This document shows, one piece after another, positions 16,619 through 24,920 of a stretch of 64,000 bases of DNA. Where the stretch lies: positions 3,286,001 through 3,350,000 of the forward strand of contig NZ_CP091792.1 in assembly GCF_022024115.1 (NCBI RefSeq), in the 5' to 3' direction. The DNA comes from Prevotella communis (GTDB taxonomy: Bacteria; Bacteroidota; Bacteroidia; Bacteroidales; Bacteroidaceae). The notes under the pieces were generated by a model. The model did not search any database. It was given only the letters and a program-made list of their open reading frames with translations, and had not been told where the DNA came from. A program made the translations under genes and the position numbers. Numbering within the stretch: the first letter of the stretch is position 1; each line of letters opens with the position of its first letter.

Positions 16619-17575
16619 ATGATGAAGAATCTCTTATATTATCTCCTGTATGGTTTCGCATACCTGATTTCCTTGTTGCCCTTCAAGGTGCTTTACGGAC
16701 TGTCTGACTGTATTTGGTTCCTGATGTATCGCGTCGTGAAATACAGGAGAAAAGTAGTGTGGAAGAACCTCAAGGCATCATTTCCTGAAAAGGACGATAT
16801 TGAGTTATCCTGTATAGAATACGAATTCTACCAGTGGTTGTGCGACTATATCGTTGAAACGATCAAGCTGTTAAGTATCAGCGACAAGGAACTCCTGAAG
16901 CATATTGAGTTCCAGAATGTAGAGGAACTGGAGAAATGCTACGACCGTGGTCAGAACTGCGCTGCCATCCTTGGCCATTACTGCAACTGGGAATGGCTGT
17001 CAGCTACAGGACTGGCCTTCCGTCGCTATCCCAACGCTGTGATGGGCCTTATCTATCATCCGCTCTATAATGACGCGTTTGACAAGCTCTTCATTGCAGT
17101 CCGTTCGGCTCATGGTGGCAGTTGCATTCCCAAGAAGGATGTGTTGCGCCACCTCATCACATGCAAACAGGAGCAGAAGCCCTATCTCTTCGGCTATATC
17201 AGCGACCAGGCACCACGTTGGATGAACATCCACCTGTGGATTAAGTTCCTGAATCAGGATACCGCTGTCTTCACGGGTGGAGAGCGCATCATGCGCAAGG
17301 CAAACGATGCCGTGTTCTATGTTGACATGTTCCGTCCACGACGCGGCTATTATACCTGTACGTTCCGTAAGATAACAGATGACATCAATTCACTGCCCGA
17401 GAACGAAGTGACCAAGCAGTTCTTCCAGCTACTGGAGAAAGCTATCTATCGTGCCCCGGTTTACTACCTGTGGACACACAACCGTTGGAAGCGCACAAAG
17501 GAGGAGTTCGACCGGGTTTATAACCTGGTGAACGGACGTACCATTCCCAAGGATCCCAATGTCACAGGCAGTTAA
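16619..17575 (+). CDS. LpxL/HtrB-like lysophospholipid acyltransferase
   Basis: A 318-residue inner-membrane acyltransferase of the lipid A biosynthesis (HtrB/LpxL) family. A hydrophobic N-terminus (about 5-25), the conserved VVKYRRKVVWKNLKASFP segment, and the catalytic HX4E motif in LGHYCNWEW (His about 120) support this. It would transfer a secondary acyl chain from acyl-ACP to lipid A. ATG codons at 16619 and 16622 are both possible; the gap to the previous stop is 2 bp. Its presence in the cluster links the operon to lipid A rather than to capsule alone. Confidence 0.9.
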   Translation: MMKNLLYYLLYGFAYLISLLPFKVLYGLSDCIWFLMYRVVKYRRKVVWKNLKASFPEKDDIELSCIEYEFYQWLCDYIVETIKLLSISDKELLKHIEFQNVEELEKCYDRGQNCAAILGHYCNWEWLSATGLAFRRYPNAVMGLIYHPLYNDAFDKLFIAVRSAHGGSCIPKKDVLRHLITCKQEQKPYLFGYISDQAPRWMNIHLWIKFLNQDTAVFTGGERIMRKANDAVFYVDMFRPRRGYYTCTFRKITDDINSLPENEVTKQFFQLLEKAIYRAPVYYLWTHNRWKRTKEEFDRVYNLVNGRTIPKDPNVTGS

Positions 17576-17591
17576 TCATAAAGACAAGACT

Positions 17592-18596
17592 ATGGAAGTA
17601 AAAAATGTACTCGTAGTACGATTCCGACAACTGGGCGATGCCGTATTGACCACAGTTATCTGCAACACCATCAGGAAGACTTTCCCTGATGCACGCATCG
17701 ACTATGTGCTCAATGATAACCTGGCTGCGCTTTTCGAGGGCCATCCCTCTATAGACCGCATCATCACCTTTACGAAGGAAGAACGTCACGATACGATGAC
17801 ATACCTGAAGAAGGTGTGGCGCATCATGCATGAGACCCGTTATGACGTCATCATCGACAAACGTTCGACCTTCAATACGACACCATTTGCCCTTTTCTCC
17901 TTGCACACACCCATCCGTGTGGCCTTGAAGAAGCCCTACACCTGGCTGTTGTATAACCACCGTGTCGGTTCGGTAGAGAACACACCAATGATTGACCACA
18001 TCCTGGAGCATCTGGAACCCCTGGAGCGTATCTGTCCTGTGCAATACGACCGGAAGATGACCCTCTGGGTATCAGAACAAGAGAAGGAAGACTTCAGGAC
18101 CTATCTCCATCAGCAGGGAATGGACCTCAGTCGTCCTATTGCCCTGATAGGTGTCACCGCCAAATTGGAGAATAAGACCTGGCCAAAAGAAAAGATGACC
18201 GAGGTACTTAAGCGTTTTATTGAGTGTTTCCCGGAGATACAACTCATCTTCAACTATGCCCCAGGCAAGGAGGAAGAGAATGCACGCGACATCTACCAGC
18301 GCCTTGGCGCACCGGCCTCCGTCTTCATTGACGTACAGGCCAGAAGCAGCAGACAATTGGCTGCCATGTGTGACGCCATCAACCTGTACTTCGGAAACGA
18401 AGGTGGGGCACGCCACATCGTACATGCCATGCAGAAGCCGTCACTGGTTGTCTGTTCACCAGTCGCCAATCCACAGGTATGGATACCCCAGGATGAAGTA
18501 CCAGCCGTAGCCATCCGCAACGAGGAAGCAACGGTAGACCATGTATGGCTGATGCTGAAAGAATTTACAACAAAACATATAAAGACACAACTATGA
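17592..18596 (+). CDS. GT9 family glycosyltransferase (heptosyltransferase-like)
   Basis: Start chosen at ATG 17592 (MEVKNVLVVRFRQLGDAVL), because the GT9 N-terminal strand and RxxxLGD loop follow directly. An in-frame ATG at 17559 would overlap the acyltransferase gene by 17 bp and add a polar tail. The 334-residue protein is a GT-B enzyme with the GT9 C-terminal Rossmann half around IALIGVTAKLENKTWP and FGNEGGARHIVHAM. Relatives add heptose or other sugars to the LPS inner core from ADP-activated donors. The stop overlaps the next gene (ATGA). Confidence 0.9.
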   Translation: MEVKNVLVVRFRQLGDAVLTTVICNTIRKTFPDARIDYVLNDNLAALFEGHPSIDRIITFTKEERHDTMTYLKKVWRIMHETRYDVIIDKRSTFNTTPFALFSLHTPIRVALKKPYTWLLYNHRVGSVENTPMIDHILEHLEPLERICPVQYDRKMTLWVSEQEKEDFRTYLHQQGMDLSRPIALIGVTAKLENKTWPKEKMTEVLKRFIECFPEIQLIFNYAPGKEEENARDIYQRLGAPASVFIDVQARSSRQLAAMCDAINLYFGNEGGARHIVHAMQKPSLVVCSPVANPQVWIPQDEVPAVAIRNEEATVDHVWLMLKEFTTKHIKTQL

Positions 18597-19594
18597 GTGA
18601 TTTGAAACGCAAGTTCTATTATACTTTCCACAGCGGAAAGAACCCGAAATTCATCTACTACCTGGTGAATTTCGTTCGTCAGGCTGTACCAAAGCCATTA
18701 CTCAACGCCATGCTGGACCATGAGCTCCGCAAGCTTGACAGTCGTCCTGACAAGGAATATATCCTGAGTCGTGTGGACTACTATTGCAGGCTGACAGCCG
18801 AGACGCCCTATGACCGCGAGGCCTTTTTGAAAGCATCAACAGAACTGCGTCATACGAAAAAGACCGGTGCATCCGTCTACTATTACGATGCGCTGGAGTT
18901 CTCCCGTTGGTTCAACCAGTCCCTGCGCTGGATTCTTCAGGCTGGCGATATAGACTATGCCCTACCCCTGCCGTCTATTGTGAAGAGCCGCCTCATCGAA
19001 GGCGACATGACGAATAATGTCATCATGAAGCTTGAGAAGGTACGCCACTTTATCTTTGTGAAGGACCGTTTGAAATTTACCGACAAGAAGGATATGGCCA
19101 TCTTCCGTGGAAAGATTGGTCAGGCCAATAGCAAGGAGATGAAACGTAACCGCTACGACTTTGCCTGCAAATACTTCGGCCACCCGATGGTTGATGTAGG
19201 TGAGATAGGTGGTGTGGAACCCAAATGGCAAGTGCAGAAGATGACCATCCCAGAACATCTTGACTATAAGTTCATCATGTCACTCGAAGGTAATGACGTT
19301 GCGTCAAACCTGAAATGGGTGATGTCGTCCAACTCTATTGCCATCAGTCCGAAGCTGCGCTGTGAGACCTGGTTCATGGAGGGTACGCTGAAACCCGACT
19401 ATCACTATATCGGCGTGGAGGAAGACTATAGCGACCTCATCGACAAGATGGAATATTACATAGCCCATCCGGAGAAAGCACAGGAGATTATTGACCATGC
19501 CCACGAGTATATAGACCAGTTCCGCGACCGTGAGCGTGAGAAGCTCATCTCTCTCCTGGTACTGAAACGCTATCTGGATATTATGAACCCCTAG
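18593..19594 (+). CDS. GT90 (CAP10/LpsA-like) glycosyltransferase
   Basis: A 333-residue protein with its start at 18593 in an ATGA overlap with the GT9 gene; a longer reading from 18545 would overlap GT9 by 50 bp. The C-terminal half carries GT90/CAP10 features: MSLEGNDVASNLKWVMSSNS, CETWFMEG, Y-IGVEEDYSDL and HPEKAQEII, as in bacterial LPS core glycosyltransferases. Central basic residues and the KDRLKFTDKKD region fit nucleotide-sugar binding. It probably extends the LPS core or attached glycan. The transferred sugar is unknown. Confidence 0.85.
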   Translation: MSDLKRKFYYTFHSGKNPKFIYYLVNFVRQAVPKPLLNAMLDHELRKLDSRPDKEYILSRVDYYCRLTAETPYDREAFLKASTELRHTKKTGASVYYYDALEFSRWFNQSLRWILQAGDIDYALPLPSIVKSRLIEGDMTNNVIMKLEKVRHFIFVKDRLKFTDKKDMAIFRGKIGQANSKEMKRNRYDFACKYFGHPMVDVGEIGGVEPKWQVQKMTIPEHLDYKFIMSLEGNDVASNLKWVMSSNSIAISPKLRCETWFMEGTLKPDYHYIGVEEDYSDLIDKMEYYIAHPEKAQEIIDHAHEYIDQFRDREREKLISLLVLKRYLDIMNP

Positions 19595-19606
19595 GCCATC
19601 AGACAG

Positions 19607-20662
19607 ATGAAGAACGTACTTGTTGACTTTTCCAATTATGATGCGCTGAGTGGCTTTGGCGAGATAGTACGCAACTATTGTCGCCGACTGGCCGTGGCTG
19701 ATGTGCCCGATATGCATTTCATCTTTATCATCCCAAAGAAACATATCGGAGAGTTCGGTCCGCATATTGACTATATAGCCACCGAGAACCGCAAGCGGGA
19801 AATACGTCGTTATCCTAACCATATCGACCTGTGGCATGCCACGGATCAGCAGTTCGGCTACCGTCGCCATACAAAAGGCACCCTGCAACTGCTGACGGTG
19901 CATGACCTGAACTACCTCTACGAGAAGCACGGCATCCATCTGTTACGTCACAAGATAGAGATGCCATGGCTTATCCATCGCAGCGACGCCATCACGGTGA
20001 TTTCTGAATACGTAAAGAAAGATGTGGAGCAACACATTCCTTTCCTTGACAAAGAGCCACAGGTTATCTATAATGGTATAGACGACGTGGAGGCCCACCC
20101 TCGCAAGCAACCATCATTCGTCAAGGATGAGCATGCTCCCTTCTTCCTTTGCATAGGACATGTCAGGGAGAAGAAGAACATCCATACCGTGGTGCCCATG
20201 ATGAAATACTTCCCCAATCATCATCTTTACATCTGCGGCGCAAACCACTGGGCTTATGCTGACAAGATACGCAGCATGGTAGCCCCGGAGGATAAAGACC
20301 GCATTGTATTGACAGGAAAGATTGCGGATGAGGAGAAATGCTGGCTCATGGCTCATGCCGATGCCCTATTATTCCCCAGTAAGCTGGAAGGGTTTGGCAT
20401 CCCTGTCCTCGAAGCCATGCGTTTCGGCACGAAAGTATTCTCGTCACGCTTCAGTTGTCTGCCAGAGGTCTGCAGCACACATGCCTCCTACTGGGACAGC
20501 TATGAGCCAGAGGCTATGGCAGAGGTAGTAAGGAAAGGACTGGAAGGATGGAGCAGAGACGGTCAGGAAGCCGTGGATGCCCGTGCTTACTCACGCACCT
20601 TCAATTACGACCACTATACTGAACAGTATATCGCTCTCTATCGTCAATTACTCCATATTTAA
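19607..20662 (+). CDS. GT4 family glycosyltransferase
   Basis: A 351-residue GT-B glycosyltransferase. The N-terminal half begins with VLVDFSNYDALSGFGEIVRNY and contains LLTVHDLNYL. The C-terminal nucleotide-sugar binding half has FLCIGHVREKKNIHTV and the EX7E retaining motif in FPSKLEGFGIPVLEAM (about residues 260-275). It lies 12 bp after GT90 and 10 bp before the first licD gene, so it belongs to the glycan operon. Linkage and donor cannot be read from the sequence. Confidence 0.92.
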   Translation: MKNVLVDFSNYDALSGFGEIVRNYCRRLAVADVPDMHFIFIIPKKHIGEFGPHIDYIATENRKREIRRYPNHIDLWHATDQQFGYRRHTKGTLQLLTVHDLNYLYEKHGIHLLRHKIEMPWLIHRSDAITVISEYVKKDVEQHIPFLDKEPQVIYNGIDDVEAHPRKQPSFVKDEHAPFFLCIGHVREKKNIHTVVPMMKYFPNHHLYICGANHWAYADKIRSMVAPEDKDRIVLTGKIADEEKCWLMAHADALLFPSKLEGFGIPVLEAMRFGTKVFSSRFSCLPEVCSTHASYWDSYEPEAMAEVVRKGLEGWSRDGQEAVDARAYSRTFNYDHYTEQYIALYRQLLHI

Positions 20663-20672
20663 GACTCAACAT

Positions 20673-21521
20673 ATGCGACTCTATAACGAAACAAATTACG
20701 ATATCCATATCCTGCAACAGAAGATAATGGGTAACCTCAAGGCTATTGACCAGGTATGCCGTAAACATGGACTGCGCTACTATCTGTGGGCTGGCAGCAT
20801 GTTGGGTGCCGTTCGTCATCAGGGCTTTATCCCTTGGGATGACGATATGGACATCTGCATGCCACGTCCGGACTACGAGAAGCTGTTAGCGCATTGGAAA
20901 GAGTGGCTCCCGGCACCATACGAGGTGATCAGCGCCGAGAACGACCCCACCTATCCTTATCCGTTTGCAAAGATTGAAGACGCTTCGACAACAGTCCTGG
21001 AACGTCCAGACTTTCCGTTCCTTGAGGGTATCTATATAGACGTCTTCCCCATTGACGGTGTTCCTTCTGATGAGAAGGAAAGACAAAAGCACTTCAAGCG
21101 CTATAAGTTCTGGCGCCATTTGCTCTTCCTACGTGGTCGCAACCCATTCAAGCATGGCTACGGGCCACGCTCATGGTATCCTTGGCTGCTGCATCAGGTC
21201 TTCTCTCTAGAGGATCTGCAGAAGCGTGTAAAACGCCTGATGACGAAATATGACTATGACAGTTCGGAATATGTGGCCGACTACGATGACGGTGTTCGCG
21301 GAGCAATCAAGAAGACCATCTTAGGAACGCCTCAGCCATACGCTTTTGCTGATACGACATTCATGGGAGTAGAACGTGCTGATGAGTATCTCTCAAACAA
21401 ATATGGTGACTATATGCAACTGCCACCAAAAGAGAAGCAGATACAGCATCATTTCTTCCGTATGGATCTGAATCAGCCATATCGGGAAACAACAATAGAG
21501 GAAGTAAGAGCTAAAGTTTAA
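20673..21521 (+). CDS. LicD family phosphotransferase (1)
   Basis: Start taken at 20673 (MRLYNETNYDIHILQQ); an upstream in-frame ATG at 20577 would overlap the GT4 gene. The 282-residue protein has the LicD nucleotidyltransferase-fold core WAGSMLGAVRHQGFIPWDDD with the metal-binding DDDMD (about residues 50-53), then GIYIDVFPIDG. LicD proteins transfer phosphocholine or related phospho-groups from CDP-activated donors to surface sugars. No licA/licC-like gene for making CDP-choline is in the window, so the transferred group is open. Last gene of the operon; its end overlaps the convergent kinase gene by 11 bp. Confidence 0.9.
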   Translation: MRLYNETNYDIHILQQKIMGNLKAIDQVCRKHGLRYYLWAGSMLGAVRHQGFIPWDDDMDICMPRPDYEKLLAHWKEWLPAPYEVISAENDPTYPYPFAKIEDASTTVLERPDFPFLEGIYIDVFPIDGVPSDEKERQKHFKRYKFWRHLLFLRGRNPFKHGYGPRSWYPWLLHQVFSLEDLQKRVKRLMTKYDYDSSEYVADYDDGVRGAIKKTILGTPQPYAFADTTFMGVERADEYLSNKYGDYMQLPPKEKQIQHHFFRMDLNQPYRETTIEEVRAKV

Positions 21522-22233
21522 ACCTCCGATGTTCAAAACGGTCGAGCAGTGCAACAGCCTGTTGGACCGTTTCCTTTTCATCCCACCCTCTTTGACGTGC
21601 ATAACTGGCAACGAGATATTCATAAAGGTCTCGCCGATGGGTTGTCCTCACCAGATTCTTCAGACATTCCTTGTTGGAGGGATAACCGTCACAGAAACGG
21701 GAACGGTTGATGTCAATCATATTAAAATAATAGTTGCCAGACTTCTCTGTACAGAGGAAGTTCGACAGGTTCAGATCACCATGCAGGATGCCTTTGCTAT
21801 GCATCAAAAGAGTCTGTTTCATCACGGCATCAGCCAACTGAGGACTGAACTCTTTCACCTCTCTCAGCAACAGATGGCATTCCGTTCCCTCAACCTCCTT
21901 ACTGACGAAATAGCCTTTCAGGAACAAGCCACAGCGTTTCTCTTCCAAAAAGGCAATACGCTGGGGTGTGTTGATTCCCCGACTGGCAAATTCTCCTGCA
22001 AAGAGAAAGGCCCGCTCAGCCTTAGACTTACGGAAGAAGGTGTAGACAATCTGCTGGATGATGTTCACGCGCTTGAAACACTTCACCATCATCGTCTCTC
22101 CTTCATATTCCAGTCTTACTACCTTATTACGCCCATCATACACGGTAGTGCCAACACCGTCTTCTATCAGACGAGGTATCTGTCTGATAAAGTTTTCGTA
22201 CTTCTGGAACTGCTGATCAATGACAACCTTCAT
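21511..22233 (-). CDS. WaaP/Kdo-kinase-like lipopolysaccharide kinase
   Basis: Start set at ATG 22233 (MKVVIDQQFQKYENF); the longer frame runs into the promoter region. The 240-residue protein has a small kinase fold: an MMVKCF segment with the likely ATP-binding Lys, the catalytic loop LHGDLNLSNFL (HxDxxxxN, about 152-162), and MIDINRSRF as the DFG-equivalent. Such proteins phosphorylate Kdo or heptose of the LPS inner core. It lies between two licD genes on the opposite strand and converges on the first with an 11-bp overlap. Confidence 0.86.
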   Translation of the reverse strand: MKVVIDQQFQKYENFIRQIPRLIEDGVGTTVYDGRNKVVRLEYEGETMMVKCFKRVNIIQQIVYTFFRKSKAERAFLFAGEFASRGINTPQRIAFLEEKRCGLFLKGYFVSKEVEGTECHLLLREVKEFSPQLADAVMKQTLLMHSKGILHGDLNLSNFLCTEKSGNYYFNMIDINRSRFCDGYPSNKECLKNLVRTTHRRDLYEYLVASYARQRGWDEKETVQQAVALLDRFEHRRFKL

Positions 22234-22257
22234 TCGTTCTCCATTTCTTGAGTTATG

Positions 22258-22265
22258 CAAAAGTA
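22258..22265 (-). promoter_or_regulatory. -7 box of the LPS kinase gene
   Basis: TACTTTTG on the minus strand, 25 bp before the ATG at 22233. No good -33 element. Confidence 0.5.
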
Positions 22266-22319
22266 CAAATAAAAATGCAACTCTCTGCACAAATCGTCTT
22301 AAAATTAAAGAAAAATATG

Positions 22320-22327
22320 TAACTTTG
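22320..22327 (+). promoter_or_regulatory. -7 box of the second licD gene
   Basis: TAACTTTG, 24 bp before the ATG at 22352 and divergent from the kinase promoter. The -33 element is weak. Confidence 0.55.
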
Positions 22328-22351
22328 CACGCAAGAAACACATCTTACACT

Positions 22352-23191
22352 ATGGCGAATTACGACATCAGACCCTTACAATTACATATACTCAACATAC
22401 TTTTAGCTGTTGACAAAGTCTGTCGTGAACATGATTTGCGATATTATCTTTGGGCAGGCACCATGTTAGGCGCAGTGCGACATGGTGGGTTCATTCCCTG
22501 GGACGATGATATGGATATCTGTATGCCACGTCCCGATTACGACCGTCTGATGGCTCACGCACACGAATGGCTCCCTGCTCCATACGAAGCTGTCAGTGCT
22601 GAGACCGACCCGCTCTATCCAGGTCCGTTCGGGAAGATCCAGGACAGTTCCACAACATTAATAGAGCGTGCCCACATCAATTATATCGGAGGCCTCTATA
22701 TTGATGTATTCCCACTCGATGGTGTACCACAACAGTCATGGAAACAGCGTTTTCAGTTCTCACACTACGAGATTCAGAAACGCATCATATATTTTCTTCA
22801 TCGCGATCCTTTCAAGCATGGTCATGGTCCTTCATCATGGATACCCTTATTGTGTCAATGGCTGACAAGCAATGCTGCCGTACAACGTCGCTTGCGCAAT
22901 ATCATGACACGCTACCCATTTGATGATTGCACACTGGTGGCCGACTATGATGACGGCATGAACGGTATCTGCGACAAATCTGTATTAGGCCGTCCTACCC
23001 CCATTGAATTTGAAGGAAAAACCCTGATGGGAGTTGAGCACGCTGATACTTATCTCACGCAGAAATACGGTGACTACATGGTCGTACCTCCTCACGATCA
23101 TCAGCGTCAGCACAACTTCTTCTATCTCGACTATAACCTCCCCTATCGCGAATATGACGACAAACGGGTGTTCATGAAACAGGACACCTAG
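22352..23191 (+). CDS. LicD family phosphotransferase (2)
   Basis: A 279-residue close paralogue of the gene at 20673: WAGTMLGAVRHGGFIPWDDD, then GLYIDVFPLDGVPQ, VADYDDGMNG and KYGDYM align throughout. Start taken at ATG 22352, behind its own -7 box; the longer frame crosses the divergent promoter region. It probably also transfers a phospho-group to a surface glycan, with a different acceptor or position. Its end overlaps the convergent GT2 gene by 4 bp. Confidence 0.9.
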   Translation: MANYDIRPLQLHILNILLAVDKVCREHDLRYYLWAGTMLGAVRHGGFIPWDDDMDICMPRPDYDRLMAHAHEWLPAPYEAVSAETDPLYPGPFGKIQDSSTTLIERAHINYIGGLYIDVFPLDGVPQQSWKQRFQFSHYEIQKRIIYFLHRDPFKHGHGPSSWIPLLCQWLTSNAAVQRRLRNIMTRYPFDDCTLVADYDDGMNGICDKSVLGRPTPIEFEGKTLMGVEHADTYLTQKYGDYMVVPPHDHQRQHNFFYLDYNLPYREYDDKRVFMKQDT

Positions 23192-24078
23192 TCTTCCCAG
23201 ATATTCTTGATACGTACATCACGGAATATTGTCAGCAGACGTTTCAGACGACTGCGCAGCAAGTCTGCCTTCAAACGTGAAGACGGAGCATCAAGCTGGC
23301 CGTTCCATTTTTCGCCCCGGTGAAGCACGTCACGGATAAACGATGCAGATGTAATACCCCACTTGCGGAGGAACTGAGTAGAACCGTCGTTCTTAATGAT
23401 GCGATGTGTTGAACGTGCCTCAAAATGATATACACGACTACGACTCACGCCTTTGAACAGTCTGACACCAGCCTTCCACAGCTTGGCAGAAAAATCAGGG
23501 TCGCTATACATGCCCGGGCTATACTCTATGCTATATCCTCCCACTAAGTCCCACATATCACGGTGTACCACATTAGGAGGCCATGTTGCGCCCTGCCAGT
23601 CATCATGTTTCAGCTCCTGATATTCCTTTAACAGACGTTCTTCCTCAAAGGACTCAACCGTCTGACCATAGTCTGCCGGAGCTATGACACTCTTACAGAA
23701 GAAAGGACGAGGCTGTATGAGTGTGGCTGACAAGAAGAACCTGTTATGGCCAATGGCCGTAATCTCCTCATCAAGAGCCGTATCCCATCCCGGACACACA
23801 TACATGTCGTCGTTCATGAACAGCACATATTCCGTTGTCATCAGCGTGCGAAGACCATTAAGGGCATAGCACACACCTATATTCTCATCAGAATGCGTAT
23901 ATTTAATATCGCTTTGCGCCTTGACCCACGCCAAAGTGCCATCACTACCATCATTGACATGAACCAATATCTCATGATCTATGGCTGAATTCTTTCTGAT
24001 GCTCTGAATACACAGTTGCAGAAAAGCCAAGTTATTCCAAGTAGGGATAAGTATCGAGAATCGTCTTGGGGTACCCAT
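23188..24078 (-). CDS. GT2 family glycosyltransferase
   Basis: A 296-residue GT-A protein: N-terminal FSILIPTWNNLAFLQLCIQS, NDGSDGTL (donor binding), and the DXD-type metal motif in VLFMNDDMYVCPGWD (about 88-102), followed by the acceptor-side segment PPNVVHRDMWDLVGGY. A basic C-terminus (about 255-296) may bind the membrane. It is the second gene of a two-gene minus-strand unit, 19 bp after GT25, and likely adds a residue to the same surface glycan. Linkage unknown. Confidence 0.92.
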   Translation of the reverse strand: MGTPRRFSILIPTWNNLAFLQLCIQSIRKNSAIDHEILVHVNDGSDGTLAWVKAQSDIKYTHSDENIGVCYALNGLRTLMTTEYVLFMNDDMYVCPGWDTALDEEITAIGHNRFFLSATLIQPRPFFCKSVIAPADYGQTVESFEEERLLKEYQELKHDDWQGATWPPNVVHRDMWDLVGGYSIEYSPGMYSDPDFSAKLWKAGVRLFKGVSRSRVYHFEARSTHRIIKNDGSTQFLRKWGITSASFIRDVLHRGEKWNGQLDAPSSRLKADLLRSRLKRLLTIFRDVRIKNIWED

Positions 24079-24097
24079 ATTTTTATATCATTTGTGG

Positions 24098-24814
24098 TTA
24101 TCTTAACCAATAAAGAAATCGTTTGTAATTTTTCTTAAATATCCAACGCAACTTGATCATCCGGTCATTGCGCTTTGAGAGCGACGAGCCAAAGACACCC
24201 ATAAACGACCCTTGGGTGGCCATGGCTGGCTGAGCCCATAGGCATTGAATAAGACCACGACTCATCAATAGGTTGTGATAGTGGTCAATCGGGATTCTGC
24301 AACGCTCTGTCTTCAAACTGTCAATGATAGCCTGACAGGCCTGCTTATTCACATAATAGGCACCTGCCATGCGGCCTTTCTCTGCTGGGTAAAGCATTTG
24401 TCCCTTAGTGCGTTGACTACGAGGGACAAACCGCAAAGAACTATCCTCTAATGAAATCAGGATCGGGCTGTCGGCATGATGCTGCTGATACTCGCTCATA
24501 CACCTTCCAAAAAGCGATTGGAAATCCTTGTGCAGGACGATGTCGTCCTCCAATATCAAAGCACCGTCATCATGAGCCTCCAGGACTTTCTCGCAGGCTA
24601 TAAAATGTTTGATGGTACACGATGCCGTTGATAATTTCTCACGCATCTTTTCCGGTCCATCAGCAAGATAACGGTTCATCAGCTCATCGGTCAACAGGTC
24701 ACGGTCAGCCTCCGCTATGAACTCATACTCCAGCCCCATGCCTTTCAGCATTCGGTCTATGTGCTCACCACGTTCTTTCAATGAAGCTGCGTGTATAACC
24801 AGAATCCTCGTCAT
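24098..24814 (-). CDS. GT25 family glycosyltransferase (LPS biosynthesis)
   Basis: Start taken at ATG 24814 (MTRILVIHAASLKERGEHI); a TTG five codons upstream is the only longer option. The 238-residue protein has GT25 features: IKHFIACEKVLEAHDDGALILEDDIVL with the EDD metal-binding motif (about 92-95), and GAYYVNKQACQAIIDSL. GT25 enzymes include LgtB-type galactosyltransferases of lipooligosaccharide. It is the first gene of the GT25-GT2 unit, with a -7 box at 24853-24860. Basic C-terminus. Confidence 0.88.
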   Translation of the reverse strand: MTRILVIHAASLKERGEHIDRMLKGMGLEYEFIAEADRDLLTDELMNRYLADGPEKMREKLSTASCTIKHFIACEKVLEAHDDGALILEDDIVLHKDFQSLFGRCMSEYQQHHADSPILISLEDSSLRFVPRSQRTKGQMLYPAEKGRMAGAYYVNKQACQAIIDSLKTERCRIPIDHYHNLLMSRGLIQCLWAQPAMATQGSFMGVFGSSLSKRNDRMIKLRWIFKKNYKRFLYWLR

Positions 24815-24852
24815 TCTATCAAATCTCAAGTCTTTTTTATACTATTTGTATG

Positions 24853-24860
24853 CAAAGGTA
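24853..24860 (-). promoter_or_regulatory. -7 box of the GT25-GT2 unit
   Basis: TACCTTTG on the minus strand, 39 bp before the ATG at 24814. No clear -33 element. Confidence 0.5.
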
Positions 24861-24904
24861 TGAAATAATTATGAATTATAACACTACGTCTGTGATTTAT
24901 TTCG

Positions 24905-24912
24905 TACCTTTG
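24905..24912 (+). promoter_or_regulatory. -7 box of the GT4 gene at 24921
   Basis: TACCTTTG, 8 bp before the first ATG and 20 bp before the alternative ATG at 24933. Divergent from the GT25 promoter. Confidence 0.55.
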
Positions 24913-24920
24913 CCGAAAAT

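Noticed and set aside
18545-18592. Longer start for the GT90 gene
   Set aside because: It would overlap the GT9 gene by about 50 bp; the ATGA overlap at 18593 is the usual arrangement here.
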